Below, piece after piece: positions 35,474 through 44,302 of a stretch of 64,000 nucleotides of DNA. Positions within the stretch are counted from its first letter, which is position 1. Each line of letters starts with the position of its first letter. The notes under the pieces are model-generated. The model was not told the origin of the DNA, ran no database searches, and saw only the letters and a list, made by a program, of their open reading frames with translations. The position numbers and the translations under genes were made by a program. Source of the stretch: Prochlorococcus sp. AG-418-O03 (GTDB lineage: Bacteria; Cyanobacteriota; Cyanobacteriia; PCC-6307; Cyanobiaceae); contig QCMJ01000001.1 of assembly GCA_003213855.1 (NCBI GenBank), forward strand, positions 1-64,000, in the 5' to 3' direction.

Positions 35474-36667
35474 TTAATTGGAATTATCTTTTTTAAGAAA
35501 CTTTTTAAAAATTGATTTTTTTTGGAATATCCATGAAGATGCAGATTTTAAGCTTTCTGTAATATCAGGCAACTTAGAAGCGTATATAAGTCTTCTTGCC
35601 TCAAAAGCTAATTTCCCAGATAAAGTAACCCCAAGCCCAGAAATTGAAGCTTCGCCTATTCCTAAGCTAATCATTTCACCATTGTCTTTAAATTCAAAGG
35701 GTAAAGGATCCTTTCCTTGGATTAGAAGTGCTAAATTAATAGCTAAATGATTTCCTTCCTGCATAGCGACCTGAGCAGTTATGGGTAAATCTTCCATTCC
35801 TTCAATAACTGAAATATCGCCAATAGCAAAACAGTTTTTATGGTTTTCTATTTGCAAATTATGATTAACTAAAATTCTTCCAAATTTTTTTGTTATTTCA
35901 TCAGTTCCTAAGTAAGACAAATTAGGTTTAACACCTGCAGTCCAAATAACAATATCTTTATCCAAAGAAGTTATTCCAACATCACTAGAAACACTAATTT
36001 TAGTTTCTGTGACTTCTTTAACTGTGGAATTCAAGAGAACGTTGATTTTTCTTTTTTCTAATGCCTTTTCTGCTTGTTCTCTATTAAAAATTTTGTTTTT
36101 ATTCAGGATTTCATTTGATTTTTCTATTACATTAATTTCAAATAGATCTGTAAATATATCCTTAATTTTACATGCCAACTCGATGCCAGAGGGGCCACCT
36201 CCAACTATGAATAACTTTTTATGAAACGAAGTTTCTTGTGATTTTTTTAAAAAAGAATTTAATTTATTTAAATCGTTAAAATCATTAAAAAAATAACAAT
36301 TTTCATCTACGCCTTTTATAAAAAAACTATTTGGAATAGATCCTGTACAGATAACAAGGTAATGATAACTTAATTTTAAATTGTCACTAAATTCAAGAAT
36401 ATTTTCTTTGAAGGAAATCTTGGTTAAACAATTTCTTAAAAAAGTTATACCCGCATCAGAAAAAATATTTGCAAATTCTGGAGTGGCTTCCCAACTCCTT
36501 ATTTCTTTACTTAAAACTTCGTACATTAAAGGTTTAAATATAAAGTTAGTTTCAGAATCAACCACAAGAATCGGCAAAGAAGGATTAAGATTCTTTAAAT
36601 TCAAAGCAAATGTCATACCTGCAAAACCTGCTCCAACTATTACTATTGGTTTTTGTATTGATTTCAT
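35474..36667 (-). CDS. type II NAD(P)H dehydrogenase (NDH-2)
   Basis: A 397-residue FAD protein that oxidises NAD(P)H and reduces quinone without pumping protons. FAD site IVIVGAGFAGMTFAL (about 8-22) and NADH site LFIVGGGPSGIELACKI (about 150-166) are both present, with NLSYLGTDEITKKFGRILVN and CFAIGDISVIEGME afterwards. The membrane-facing C-terminus is basic with a KKSIFKKFLKK end, consistent with attachment. It is divergent from cysH and lies 49 bases from the SLC13 start. Confidence 0.88.
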   Translation of the reverse strand: MKSIQKPIVIVGAGFAGMTFALNLKNLNPSLPILVVDSETNFIFKPLMYEVLSKEIRSWEATPEFANIFSDAGITFLRNCLTKISFKENILEFSDNLKLSYHYLVICTGSIPNSFFIKGVDENCYFFNDFNDLNKLNSFLKKSQETSFHKKLFIVGGGPSGIELACKIKDIFTDLFEINVIEKSNEILNKNKIFNREQAEKALEKRKINVLLNSTVKEVTETKISVSSDVGITSLDKDIVIWTAGVKPNLSYLGTDEITKKFGRILVNHNLQIENHKNCFAIGDISVIEGMEDLPITAQVAMQEGNHLAINLALLIQGKDPLPFEFKDNGEMISLGIGEASISGLGVTLSGKLAFEARRLIYASKLPDITESLKSASSWIFQKKSIFKKFLKKDNSN

Positions 36668-36762
36668 CAGAGAAATATTGTTATGCGTAAATGTATTATT
36701 AAAATATACGAATAATTTTTAAATTGAGCGAAATAACATTAAACCCATAACCAAATTAAAGA

Positions 36763-37485
36763 ATGATTGAAAACATCCACAAAGATATTCAAACTAACTT
36801 AAAGAATTATAATAATGAGCTAGTAAATATGAAGCCTCAAGAGATGCTCAAATGGGGTTATGAAAAGTTTGACAATCAATTTGCTATTACCACGAGTTTT
36901 GGCATACAATCATCAGTTCTTTTAAATATGATCAGTAAATTATATCTACAAAAAAAAATTAAAATATTTTGGATAGATACAGGTTACCTAGCTCAAGAAA
37001 CATACCATTACGCTGAAAAGCTTATTGAAGATTTATCCTTGGAAGTAGAAGTTCTGCAAAGTGAATTATCTCCAGCAAGAATGGAGGCTAAATACGGAAA
37101 GCTTTGGGAAACAAATAAAGAGAGTGATTTAGATAAGTATCATGAGTTAAGAAAGATTAAACCTTTAGAAAATGGTCTAGAAAAATATAATATTTCCTGC
37201 TGGGCAAGCGGTGTAAGATCAAGTCAAACAAAAAATAGAAGCAAAATGAAATTTTTAGAAGTAATTCGTCAAAGACTTTCATTAAGACCTTTATTAAATT
37301 GGACAAATAAAGATATTTTTTATTACATGGAAGAGAATAATTTACCTGCCCATCCACTGTTTATCAAAGGTTATTCTTCCGTAGGCGATTGGCATTCAAG
37401 CAGTCCCGATGGTATTGAAAAAAAAGGCAGAGATACAAGATTTAGGGGGATTAAACAAGAATGTGGAATACACACTACTAATTAA
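36763..37485 (+). CDS. cysH: phosphoadenylyl-sulfate (PAPS) reductase
   Basis: A 240-residue enzyme that reduces PAPS to sulfite with thioredoxin. The PP-loop-like ITTSFGIQSSVLLNMI (about 43-58), IFWIDTGYL, and the C-terminal ECGIH carrying the catalytic Cys are present. It lacks the two CC pairs that hold the Fe-S cluster of APS reductases, so PAPS is the likely substrate. It is followed 15 bases later by coaX and works upstream of cysK in sulfur assimilation. Confidence 0.92.
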   Translation: MIENIHKDIQTNLKNYNNELVNMKPQEMLKWGYEKFDNQFAITTSFGIQSSVLLNMISKLYLQKKIKIFWIDTGYLAQETYHYAEKLIEDLSLEVEVLQSELSPARMEAKYGKLWETNKESDLDKYHELRKIKPLENGLEKYNISCWASGVRSSQTKNRSKMKFLEVIRQRLSLRPLLNWTNKDIFYYMEENNLPAHPLFIKGYSSVGDWHSSSPDGIEKKGRDTRFRGIKQECGIHTTN

Positions 37486-37500
37486 TTTGATCATAGAATA

Positions 37501-38196
37501 ATGATCCTAGATACAAATTTTTTATTAGTAGGCAATAGTAGGCTTCATTGGGCAAAATATTCTAAAATTCAATCTAAGTTCTTCCATACCAAAAAAGAGC
37601 AAAGGGTTCCCGAAAATATTGATCTTGATCAATTAATTTGGGCTTCTGTAGGAAAACCACCAAATTTTTTGCTGAAAAAAGAAAATGAAATAAAAACTAA
37701 AGATATTCAGTTATCAAATCTGCCTGATTATTTTGGAGTTGATAGAGCTCTTGCTTGTATTGCAGCTTTAAAAATTATTGAAAATCCTTTCAAAAAAGAT
37801 TTGCTTATTGCAGATTTTGGAACAATATTATCAATAACAAAATTGAATTCAAATGGATCTATTATTGGAGGTCAACTTATCCCAGGTTTTTTAACGCAAT
37901 TAAAATCAATGGAACAAAATACAAAAAATCTTAAAGTTCCCCAAAAACACGATATTCCGATCAAAGATTTTTTAATTAATACAGAAGAAGCAATTTTAAA
38001 AGGAGTAATCAACTCTCTTACTGGCGTGATTAATAGTTTATTCAATCCCGCAAAAGATATTTTAATAACTTGTGGAGGAGACTCTGAATTCTTTACAAAC
38101 TCTCTAAAGACTCAAAAAGAAAATATTATCAATGCTCCTAATTTAGTTATGGAGGGGATGATTATTCACCACCTGTCCGTAAAAAAATTAGCTTAA
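37501..38196 (+). CDS. coaX: type III pantothenate kinase
   Basis: A 231-residue CoaX-type kinase catalysing the first step of coenzyme A synthesis from pantothenate. Motifs are the phosphate-binding LLVGNSRLHWAK (about 8-19), YFGVDRALACIAAL in the substrate region, ADFGTILSITKL with a DFGT metal motif where DxGT is usual, and IIGGQLIPGF. The length is slightly short for the family, as in other compact cyanobacterial members. The last nine bases overlap the convergent PrxQ gene. Confidence 0.88.
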   Translation: MILDTNFLLVGNSRLHWAKYSKIQSKFFHTKKEQRVPENIDLDQLIWASVGKPPNFLLKKENEIKTKDIQLSNLPDYFGVDRALACIAALKIIENPFKKDLLIADFGTILSITKLNSNGSIIGGQLIPGFLTQLKSMEQNTKNLKVPQKHDIPIKDFLINTEEAILKGVINSLTGVINSLFNPAKDILITCGGDSEFFTNSLKTQKENIINAPNLVMEGMIIHHLSVKKLA

Positions 38197-38655
38197 CTCA
38201 AGGTCTGCAATTATGTGATCAGCCATTATTGCTGCTTTTACCTTTAAGTAAATTTTTTCAATATTACCATCAGCATCGATCAAAAAAGTATTTCTCATCA
38301 TTCCCATATATTCTTTTCCCATGAATTTCTTAAGTCCATAACTATCGTAATCAGAAGAAACTTTAAAAGGTTCAGGATCAGTTAAAAGAATAAAAGGTAA
38401 ATGAAATTTTTCTATAAACTTCTGATGAGAGGATGCATTATCTTTACTAATACCAAGCACAACAATATTATTTTTTTGGAGTAAATCCCAATTCTCTTTA
38501 AAATTACATGCTTCTTTAGTACATCCTGGAGTATTATCTTTTGGATAAAAATATAGTATTATTCTTTTACCTTTAAAATCACTAAGAGAAACTTCTTTCT
38601 CAAAAGAATCTTTTAATTTAAATTCTGGTGCTTTGTCGCCAACCTTAAGAGCCAT
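38188..38655 (-). CDS. bcp: peroxiredoxin, BCP/PrxQ type
   Basis: A 155-residue thiol peroxidase. Start ATG at 38655, directly before ALKVGDKAPEFKL; an upstream ATG at 38691 would add an unrelated hydrophobic stretch. The peroxidatic cysteine C45 lies in DNTPGCTKEAC, with resolving C50, the PrxQ arrangement. VLGISKDNASSHQKF and MGMMRNTFLIDADG follow. The start codon shares one base with the opposite-strand TTG start of the PPTase gene. Confidence 0.93.
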   Translation of the reverse strand: MALKVGDKAPEFKLKDSFEKEVSLSDFKGKRIILYFYPKDNTPGCTKEACNFKENWDLLQKNNIVVLGISKDNASSHQKFIEKFHLPFILLTDPEPFKVSSDYDSYGLKKFMGKEYMGMMRNTFLIDADGNIEKIYLKVKAAIMADHIIADLELS

Positions 38656-39311
38656 TGAAATTATTAAATAAGTATAGATATAAAATACCAAAAATTTGGT
38701 TTTATGAGATTAAAGGTGTACAAGATGTCGCAACGGTAGAAGAAATTAAAACCGCAAAAAACCTAACAAGTTCAAGATCAAAGATTTTTTTAGAAACAAG
38801 AGCTTATTTGCGACAATCACTTTCAACACTTTTTGAATTAGACCCACTAGAAATTCCGATTAAAGCTCATCCTGGAGAACCTCCAAGTTTACCCTCAGGG
38901 ATGGGAAATATCAGTTTAAGTCATTGTAAAGATGCCATTATTATAGTCTGGCATAAAAGCAAAATTGGGATTGATATTGAAAGAACAGATAGAGATTTTA
39001 ACCATATAAAATTTGCAGAAAAATATTTTTTTCATACCAATAAATCAAACCATAATAATTATTTGACAAAAAATATGATATTAAATCAATGGTGTGCTGT
39101 TGAAGCGGCCATAAAATGGGATCATGGAAAATTAGCTAAAGACATTAATCATTGGCAATATTTTAAAAAGCCAAAAGAGTTAATTCATAAGAAGAAAAAA
39201 ATACATTTAAATTATTCACAGATTAACTTCCATAATTGGACTATCGCTTTAGCCTACGATGAAAAAACTTCTTTTAATCCTGAGATTATTTGTTGTTCGA
39301 AAAATTTTTAG
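38655..39311 (+). CDS. 4'-phosphopantetheinyl transferase (Sfp/HetI-like)
   Basis: A 218-residue enzyme that attaches phosphopantetheine to carrier proteins, probably the fatty-acid ACP. The Mg-binding motif is GIDIERTDR (D107, E109), the partner motif WCAVEAAIKW (E150, K154), and NISLSH (85-90) binds CoA. The only usable start in frame before IPKIWFYEI is the TTG at 38655, whose first base is also the last base of the divergent bcp start. The two start regions therefore overlap completely. Confidence 0.87.
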   Translation: MKLLNKYRYKIPKIWFYEIKGVQDVATVEEIKTAKNLTSSRSKIFLETRAYLRQSLSTLFELDPLEIPIKAHPGEPPSLPSGMGNISLSHCKDAIIIVWHKSKIGIDIERTDRDFNHIKFAEKYFFHTNKSNHNNYLTKNMILNQWCAVEAAIKWDHGKLAKDINHWQYFKKPKELIHKKKKIHLNYSQINFHNWTIALAYDEKTSFNPEIICCSKNF

Positions 39312-40597
39312 TTTTCTTTTCTTCTAAACAGTTCTTCATATTGAGTTTTTTCCCATCCATTACTATTTGGTTCCCATATTTTTAAACCTCTTAAAGATTT
39401 GGGAAGATATTCTTGTACGACCCAATTACCTGGATAATTATGAGGATTGACATAACTATTAGAATTATTTTTTAAATGAAGTGGAACATCAAAAGCATTG
39501 GTAGATTTTATTGTTTCAATTGCTTTAAAAATACTTTTCGTACTATTACTTTTTGGAGACAAAGCTAAATATAAAGAAGCCTGCGTTAAAAAATATAATC
39601 CTTCTGGAAAACCAACTCTATCAAAAGCATCACAACAGGATTGTACAACTACTATGGCATTAGGATCAGCTATTCCAATATCTTCACTAGCAGATATAAG
39701 TAATCTTCTAAAAATAAAATTAGGATCTTCGCCAGCCTCCAGCATATTTGCAAGCCAGAATAAAGTTGCATCTGGATCAGAACCTCTTATGGACTTGATA
39801 AAGGCACTTATTACATCGTAATGATTTTGACCATTTTTATCGTAAACAATATTTTTCTTTTGAAGTGCATCCTCTGCTATTGAGAGATTAATGTTGATTT
39901 CTTTAGCATCATTTTCAGCAGTTGTTTCTATGGCCATCTCTAGCGCATTGATTAATGTTCTTGCATCTCCGCCAGAAAATTTAATTAAATGACTTATAGC
40001 ATCTTGAGTTAAATAAACTTTTCTTGAATCTTTTTTTTTAGAATAGTGAGTTATGACTTTTTGTATTATTTTCTGCAAATCATTTTCTGCCAAAGGAAGT
40101 AATGTAAAAATACGAGACCTGCTAACAAGCGCTTTATTAACAGCAAAGAAAGGGTTTTCAGTTGTAGCACCAATAAAAGTTATAGTTCCATTTTCTATTG
40201 AAGGTAATAAAGCATCTTGCTGAACTGCTGTAAATCTATGAACCTCATCGATAAATAAAATTGTTTTTCTTTTTGAATTTATTAATCTATCTTTTGCATT
40301 AGCGATTTCATTTCTTAATTCTTTAACACTTGATAATACTGCATTTAACTTAATTAATTTTGAACGCGTATTAAAAGAAATAATTTCAATTAGAGTAGTT
40401 TTTCCAACACCAGGAGGGCCAGAAAAAATAAAATTACTAATCTTATCGTTTAATATTGCACTTCTTAAAAGCGAATTCTCATTCAGGATTGGTTGTTGAC
40501 CAAAGAAATCTTCCAAATTCTTTGGTCTTAATTTATCTGCCAAAGGTGCATTATTTTCTATTTGAGAATAATTTGTAAATAAATTTTCTGAATGCAT
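39308..40597 (-). CDS. rarA: replication-associated recombination protein A
   Basis: A 429-residue AAA+ ATPase of the RarA/MgsA/WRNIP1 group, acting at stalled replication forks. Walker A is FSGPPGVGKTTLIEI (about 57-71), Walker B is ILFIDEVHRFTAVQQDALL, sensor 1 is FIGATTENPFF, and the later GGDARTLINALEMAIE is the sensor 2/lid. The C-terminal tetramerisation domain has SIRGSDPDATLFWLANML and ends near a YLPKSLRG. It is compact and lacks the extra C-terminal domain found in some cyanobacteria. Confidence 0.92.
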   Translation of the reverse strand: MHSENLFTNYSQIENNAPLADKLRPKNLEDFFGQQPILNENSLLRSAILNDKISNFIFSGPPGVGKTTLIEIISFNTRSKLIKLNAVLSSVKELRNEIANAKDRLINSKRKTILFIDEVHRFTAVQQDALLPSIENGTITFIGATTENPFFAVNKALVSRSRIFTLLPLAENDLQKIIQKVITHYSKKKDSRKVYLTQDAISHLIKFSGGDARTLINALEMAIETTAENDAKEININLSIAEDALQKKNIVYDKNGQNHYDVISAFIKSIRGSDPDATLFWLANMLEAGEDPNFIFRRLLISASEDIGIADPNAIVVVQSCCDAFDRVGFPEGLYFLTQASLYLALSPKSNSTKSIFKAIETIKSTNAFDVPLHLKNNSNSYVNPHNYPGNWVVQEYLPKSLRGLKIWEPNSNGWEKTQYEELFRRKEN

Positions 40598-40630
40598 ATA
40601 AATAAAATCAAAAAATAATTACTTTCAATT

Positions 40631-42268
40631 CTAAGTAATTACTGTAGGAGTTTCCATTTGAGTAAGTTTTGAAATGTTCAATAAAGCATCTAAATCATTA
40701 ATTAGAGGTTTCAAAGCGATCTGAGGATTTAACGAAAGATTCTGTTGAGGATCGAAAAATTTCTCAAAGTAAAGTCTTAATGTTGCACCCTTAGTTCCAG
40801 TTCCAGAAAGGCGTACAATTACTCGAGAATTATCATTAAGGACCAATCTTAAACCTTGATTTTCACTTATGGAATTATCAACGGGATCTAAATATGAAAA
40901 GTTATCTGCAACTTTAATTAAATGGCCAGCAAAACTATTTCCTTTTAAATTTTGGAGCATAGAAGTGAGATTACCAAAGATTTGATTAGCAATATTTGAG
41001 GGAATTGCCTCATAATCATGTCTTGAATAATAATTTCTACCAAATTGTTTCCAATGATTCTGCATCAAATCACTTACCGAACATTTTTTCTCAGCTAAAA
41101 CTTGTAACCAATACAAAACTGCCCATAGTCCATCTTTCTCTCTCACATGATTACTACCTGTTCCGAAACTTTCTTCTCCACATAAAGTAATTAAATTAGA
41201 ATCTAAAAGATTTCCAAAAAACTTCCAACCAGTAGGTGTTTCGAAACAAGGTATATTTAATGCTCGAGCAACATTATCAACCGCTGAGCTGGTTGGCATG
41301 GATCGTGCCACACCTGTAATACCATCTTTATAACCAGGAACACATTTTGTGTTAGCAGTGATAACTGCAAGGCTATCACTAGGATTCACAAAACACCCAC
41401 TTCCTAAAATCATATTCCTATCACCATCCCCATCACATGCAGCACCAAAACTATAAGATTTTTTATTTAATAATAAATCAGCCAAGTGGGATGCATAAGT
41501 AAGATTAGGATCAGGATGTAAACCTCCAAAATCTTTTAGCGGGTTACCATTCATCACACAATCATGTGCAAGACCCATTTTTTCAACAAAAATATTTTTT
41601 GCATATGGGCCTGTAACCGCATTCATTGCATCAAAGATTAACGAGAAGTCTTTTTTTAAAAAATCACTAATTTGATCAAAATCAAAAATTTTCTCCATCA
41701 AATTAGAATAATCTTTTAATCCATCAATAATTTCTAAGGTAGTTTCACCGTAAGAATAAGTTCCATATTCACTAAAATCAGGTAATTGAATTTTGCAAAT
41801 TTTATAACTAGTTAGTAATTGTGAAGCCTTGAAAATCTTGTTAGTAATTATCTCAGGAGCTGGGCCACCATTAGAGATATTCAATTTCACTCCAAAGTCG
41901 CCATCAATCCCTCCAGGATTATGGCTTGCAGAAAGAATAATTCCACCAATAGCGTTTTCTTTTCTAATTAAATGTGATGTCGCAGGAGTAGATAATAAAC
42001 CGTATTTTGGAACAATAACCTTTTGAACTTTATGAGCAATGCATATTTGAACAATTTTTTCTATTGCTTCAATATTGCCATATCTGCCATCACCACCAAC
42101 TACTAATGTTGAACCTTTTAAATCTTCCAATGATTGTAAGATTGCTTCAATAAAAATTTCTAAATAATGTTCTTCCTGAAATTTTAAAGTACTTTTTCTT
42201 AAACCAGAAGTGCCTGGTTTTTGATCTAGAAAAGGAGAATTGATATTTATTACATTAACTTGAGTCAT
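40631..42268 (-). CDS. pgm: phosphoglucomutase (alpha-D-glucose)
   Basis: A 545-residue enzyme converting glucose-1-phosphate and glucose-6-phosphate, linking photosynthate, glycogen and nucleotide sugars. It has GTSGLRKSTLKF near the start, the phosphoserine loop SASHNPGGIDGDFG (about 115-128), the metal loop CDGDGDRNMILG, the sugar-binding GEESFG and the phosphate-binding RLSGTGTKGATLRLYFE near the C-terminus. All are intact and the length is normal. Transcription runs toward rarA. Confidence 0.95.
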   Translation of the reverse strand: MTQVNVININSPFLDQKPGTSGLRKSTLKFQEEHYLEIFIEAILQSLEDLKGSTLVVGGDGRYGNIEAIEKIVQICIAHKVQKVIVPKYGLLSTPATSHLIRKENAIGGIILSASHNPGGIDGDFGVKLNISNGGPAPEIITNKIFKASQLLTSYKICKIQLPDFSEYGTYSYGETTLEIIDGLKDYSNLMEKIFDFDQISDFLKKDFSLIFDAMNAVTGPYAKNIFVEKMGLAHDCVMNGNPLKDFGGLHPDPNLTYASHLADLLLNKKSYSFGAACDGDGDRNMILGSGCFVNPSDSLAVITANTKCVPGYKDGITGVARSMPTSSAVDNVARALNIPCFETPTGWKFFGNLLDSNLITLCGEESFGTGSNHVREKDGLWAVLYWLQVLAEKKCSVSDLMQNHWKQFGRNYYSRHDYEAIPSNIANQIFGNLTSMLQNLKGNSFAGHLIKVADNFSYLDPVDNSISENQGLRLVLNDNSRVIVRLSGTGTKGATLRLYFEKFFDPQQNLSLNPQIALKPLINDLDALLNISKLTQMETPTVIT

Positions 42269-42300
42269 ATTTTTAAAAAACTTCCAAAAATCTAACTAAA

Positions 42301-42471
42301 TTAATGAGGCATTTCGGATGTTCTTAACATAGCGATAAACCATAATGAAGAAATTAATAATGCACTAAGAATTCCATAGTTAACACCAAATTTAGAAATT
42401 GTAATGGGAACTATTAGTGGAAATGTTAATGCCCCAAACAATGGAGTAAAAGCCACAATTTTTTTCATCAT
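42301..42471 (-). CDS. 56-residue membrane protein, unknown
   Basis: A small ORF beginning MMKK, with two hydrophobic segments (about 4-24 and 30-50) and a short polar tail LRTSEMPH. I do not recognise a family. It lies between pgm and the DUF4912 gene on the same strand, 12 bases after the DUF4912 stop and 32 bases before pgm, so it probably belongs to the same transcript. The tight packing and coding-like codon use favour a real gene. Confidence 0.6.
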   Translation of the reverse strand: MMKKIVAFTPLFGALTFPLIVPITISKFGVNYGILSALLISSLWFIAMLRTSEMPH

Positions 42472-42483
42472 TAATTTAATTTA

Positions 42484-43569
42484 TTAAAACCATTCAGTCT
42501 CAGCATTATCTTTTTCATTAGTATCGTCAAGCGGTGTAGTTCTATCAAACTTCATTGATATACTTTTTTCTTGCTCACCAGATACATCAACAGCTTTAAT
42601 ATCATATTTTTGAGTCCCATCCCTAAATGGAACTTGAATTCTAAAAGTACCATCTGCAGCAAGGGGTACATCTTCTCCACCTATTGTCAGTGTTGCAGAG
42701 GGCTCTGTAGCTCCATAAACAATTAATTCAGCATCAGCAACGAGCCAGAAAGATCTATTTTTAACAATTCCACTTCCAGAATCATTTAAACCTGATGACC
42801 ATATACCAGCACCTGAGTCTGTGAGTTTATCATTAAGGTTTGTTGAATTTACATTTTCCATGAATTCTTCAGAACCAACTTTTCTTCTGAGAGAAATATT
42901 AGTTGCTGCTTGATATAACCTTTCATGCATACCATTTTGTTCTGAAACAACAGGATTTGAAATATCTGGAATTGTTTCGGAAGTGGAATCCAAATTAAAA
43001 GGTACAAATTTATCAAGAATTTGCTCAGAGGGATGAGAGCCAGGAACGTGACTTACAGAAGAAAATGCCAATGACATCCAGTTAAAACCATATTTATAAC
43101 CTAATTCAACTTTATAGTCTCTATCTGCAAGTGGGATTGGCAAGTACCACTCAGTACTGTAGCTATCAACTGCTATCTCCCTTAGTGTTCCTTGATTCAA
43201 ATTGCTTCCTTCAGAACCAGATGCATCAAATAATCGTAAACATAATTTATTAGCTCCCAAAGATTGTGCTTTTTCTCGATCTGAATCAGAAATTTGCCAA
43301 AAAACGTAAGCCCAATCTGGATCTCGGGGTAAAAATACTACATTTGTTTTAACTTCTTCACTACTGTTGAAAACATTGGACTCAAAAGTTTCTTCAGATT
43401 TTGACTCAGGTGTAGTAACGTATGTTTTTTTTATAGATTTTTCTTGATATTGGAGTATTAAATCAACTAAAACAGCTTTCGTTTTGCGACTATATAGCGG
43501 AACTGATAATTTACTTGCTTCTTGACGTAATTGTCTGAGGGTAAGTGAGAGTAATTGATCTTTATTCAT
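42484..43569 (-). CDS. DUF4912 protein with N-terminal SAP/Rho-N-like domain
   Basis: A 361-residue protein starting at the ATG at 43569; a GTG 15 bases upstream is also in frame. Residues 2-40 form a helix-rich SAP/Rho-N-like fold (LLSLTLRQLRQEASKLSVPL). The DUF4912 core starts at VVFLPRDPDWAYVFWQIS and continues to about residue 195. A serine- and asparagine-rich linker leads to a C-terminal beta domain with LIVYGATEPSATLTIGG. The family is found in cyanobacteria and spore formers, with no known function. Nucleic-acid contact is only inferred from the SAP-like domain. Confidence 0.82.
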   Translation of the reverse strand: MNKDQLLSLTLRQLRQEASKLSVPLYSRKTKAVLVDLILQYQEKSIKKTYVTTPESKSEETFESNVFNSSEEVKTNVVFLPRDPDWAYVFWQISDSDREKAQSLGANKLCLRLFDASGSEGSNLNQGTLREIAVDSYSTEWYLPIPLADRDYKVELGYKYGFNWMSLAFSSVSHVPGSHPSEQILDKFVPFNLDSTSETIPDISNPVVSEQNGMHERLYQAATNISLRRKVGSEEFMENVNSTNLNDKLTDSGAGIWSSGLNDSGSGIVKNRSFWLVADAELIVYGATEPSATLTIGGEDVPLAADGTFRIQVPFRDGTQKYDIKAVDVSGEQEKSISMKFDRTTPLDDTNEKDNAETEWF

Positions 43570-43630
43570 GATCCCATCAGCCACTTTAAATTCTCCGTTT
43601 TTGTTTGGGATCAGTATGTTCTTTTTTTTA

Positions 43631-43688
43631 GGGAATTGTGTGTCTTTTTCCCCTGTCGTCAGGATCCTCTGACTACTAAAAAATTCCC
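43631..43688. other. nested stem-loop in the gap upstream of the DUF4912 gene
   Basis: GGGAATT (43631-43637) pairs with AATTCCC (43682-43688), and inside it GTCAG (43658-43662) pairs with CTGAC (43669-43673) around a six-base loop. A T-rich run borders it on the plus strand. It could be a 5' leader structure for the minus-strand DUF4912 gene, or a small RNA on either strand. The 269-base gap (43585-43853) contains no gene. Evidence is structural only. Confidence 0.35.
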
Positions 43689-43853
43689 AAAATATATATT
43701 TATCTTCAAAACAGTTGGTATCAAAGCAATTAATTAATTTATAGGTCTTTTTTAAATGTAAATTAATTTTCTTTTTTTTTAAATTTTATTACCTGAATTT
43801 GTTAACGACTCAACAAAAATATATTTTTTCTTCGGGATCAATCAAAAAGGATT

Positions 43854-44207
43854 TCAGCGTTGTCTAACTAGAAGTACTAAATCATCTATATCTAAATCCT
43901 CAATATTTTTACCAATTTTTTTTGAAAAATTACTTAATTTGTTCGAAGTTGATTCTAACTGCTCATAAAAAAGATCACTAAATTTTTTATCATCAAATTT
44001 TTTGGATTGGTTATCACACCATTCTCTAAGGGGATTTTTATTTTGATATTCAAAACTATTCTCAACACTAATAATTTTAAAAATCTGGAGACAATGAGCG
44101 AGTATTCTTAGATGATGTTTCTGCTTTATAGGTAGATCAAGATTATCAATTTCTTGAATAATTTCTATGTTTAATGGGTTAGACAAGGGATCAAGAGGAT
44201 TAGACAT
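43854..44207 (-). CDS. conserved hypothetical protein next to suf
   Basis: A 117-residue soluble, helical protein (SNPLDPLSNPLNIEIIQEI at the start, a helix with KQKHHLRILAHCLQIF, and a C-terminal acidic DLDIDDLVLLVRQR). There is one Cys in the helix and one in REWCDNQ. It is divergent from sufB, with 95 bases between start codons, which invites a regulatory or assembly link. It lacks the winged-helix and cysteine pattern of the SufR repressor, so I do not call it that. No family is recognised. Confidence 0.65.
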   Translation of the reverse strand: MSNPLDPLSNPLNIEIIQEIDNLDLPIKQKHHLRILAHCLQIFKIISVENSFEYQNKNPLREWCDNQSKKFDDKKFSDLFYEQLESTSNKLSNFSKKIGKNIEDLDIDDLVLLVRQR

Positions 44208-44302
44208 TAATTTTTAGTTTTAATAAAGGAAAAAAACTCAATATTGGGGGTATCTTTCGTTAAAGTATATAAAGCTAATTGTAATAAGTTATTTTTGATA
44301 AC

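Noticed and set aside
44208..44302. SufR-type operator (CAAC-N6-GTTG) before sufB
   Set aside because: The pattern was looked for and not found. Only a short CAATATTG palindrome is there, which is too weak to call.
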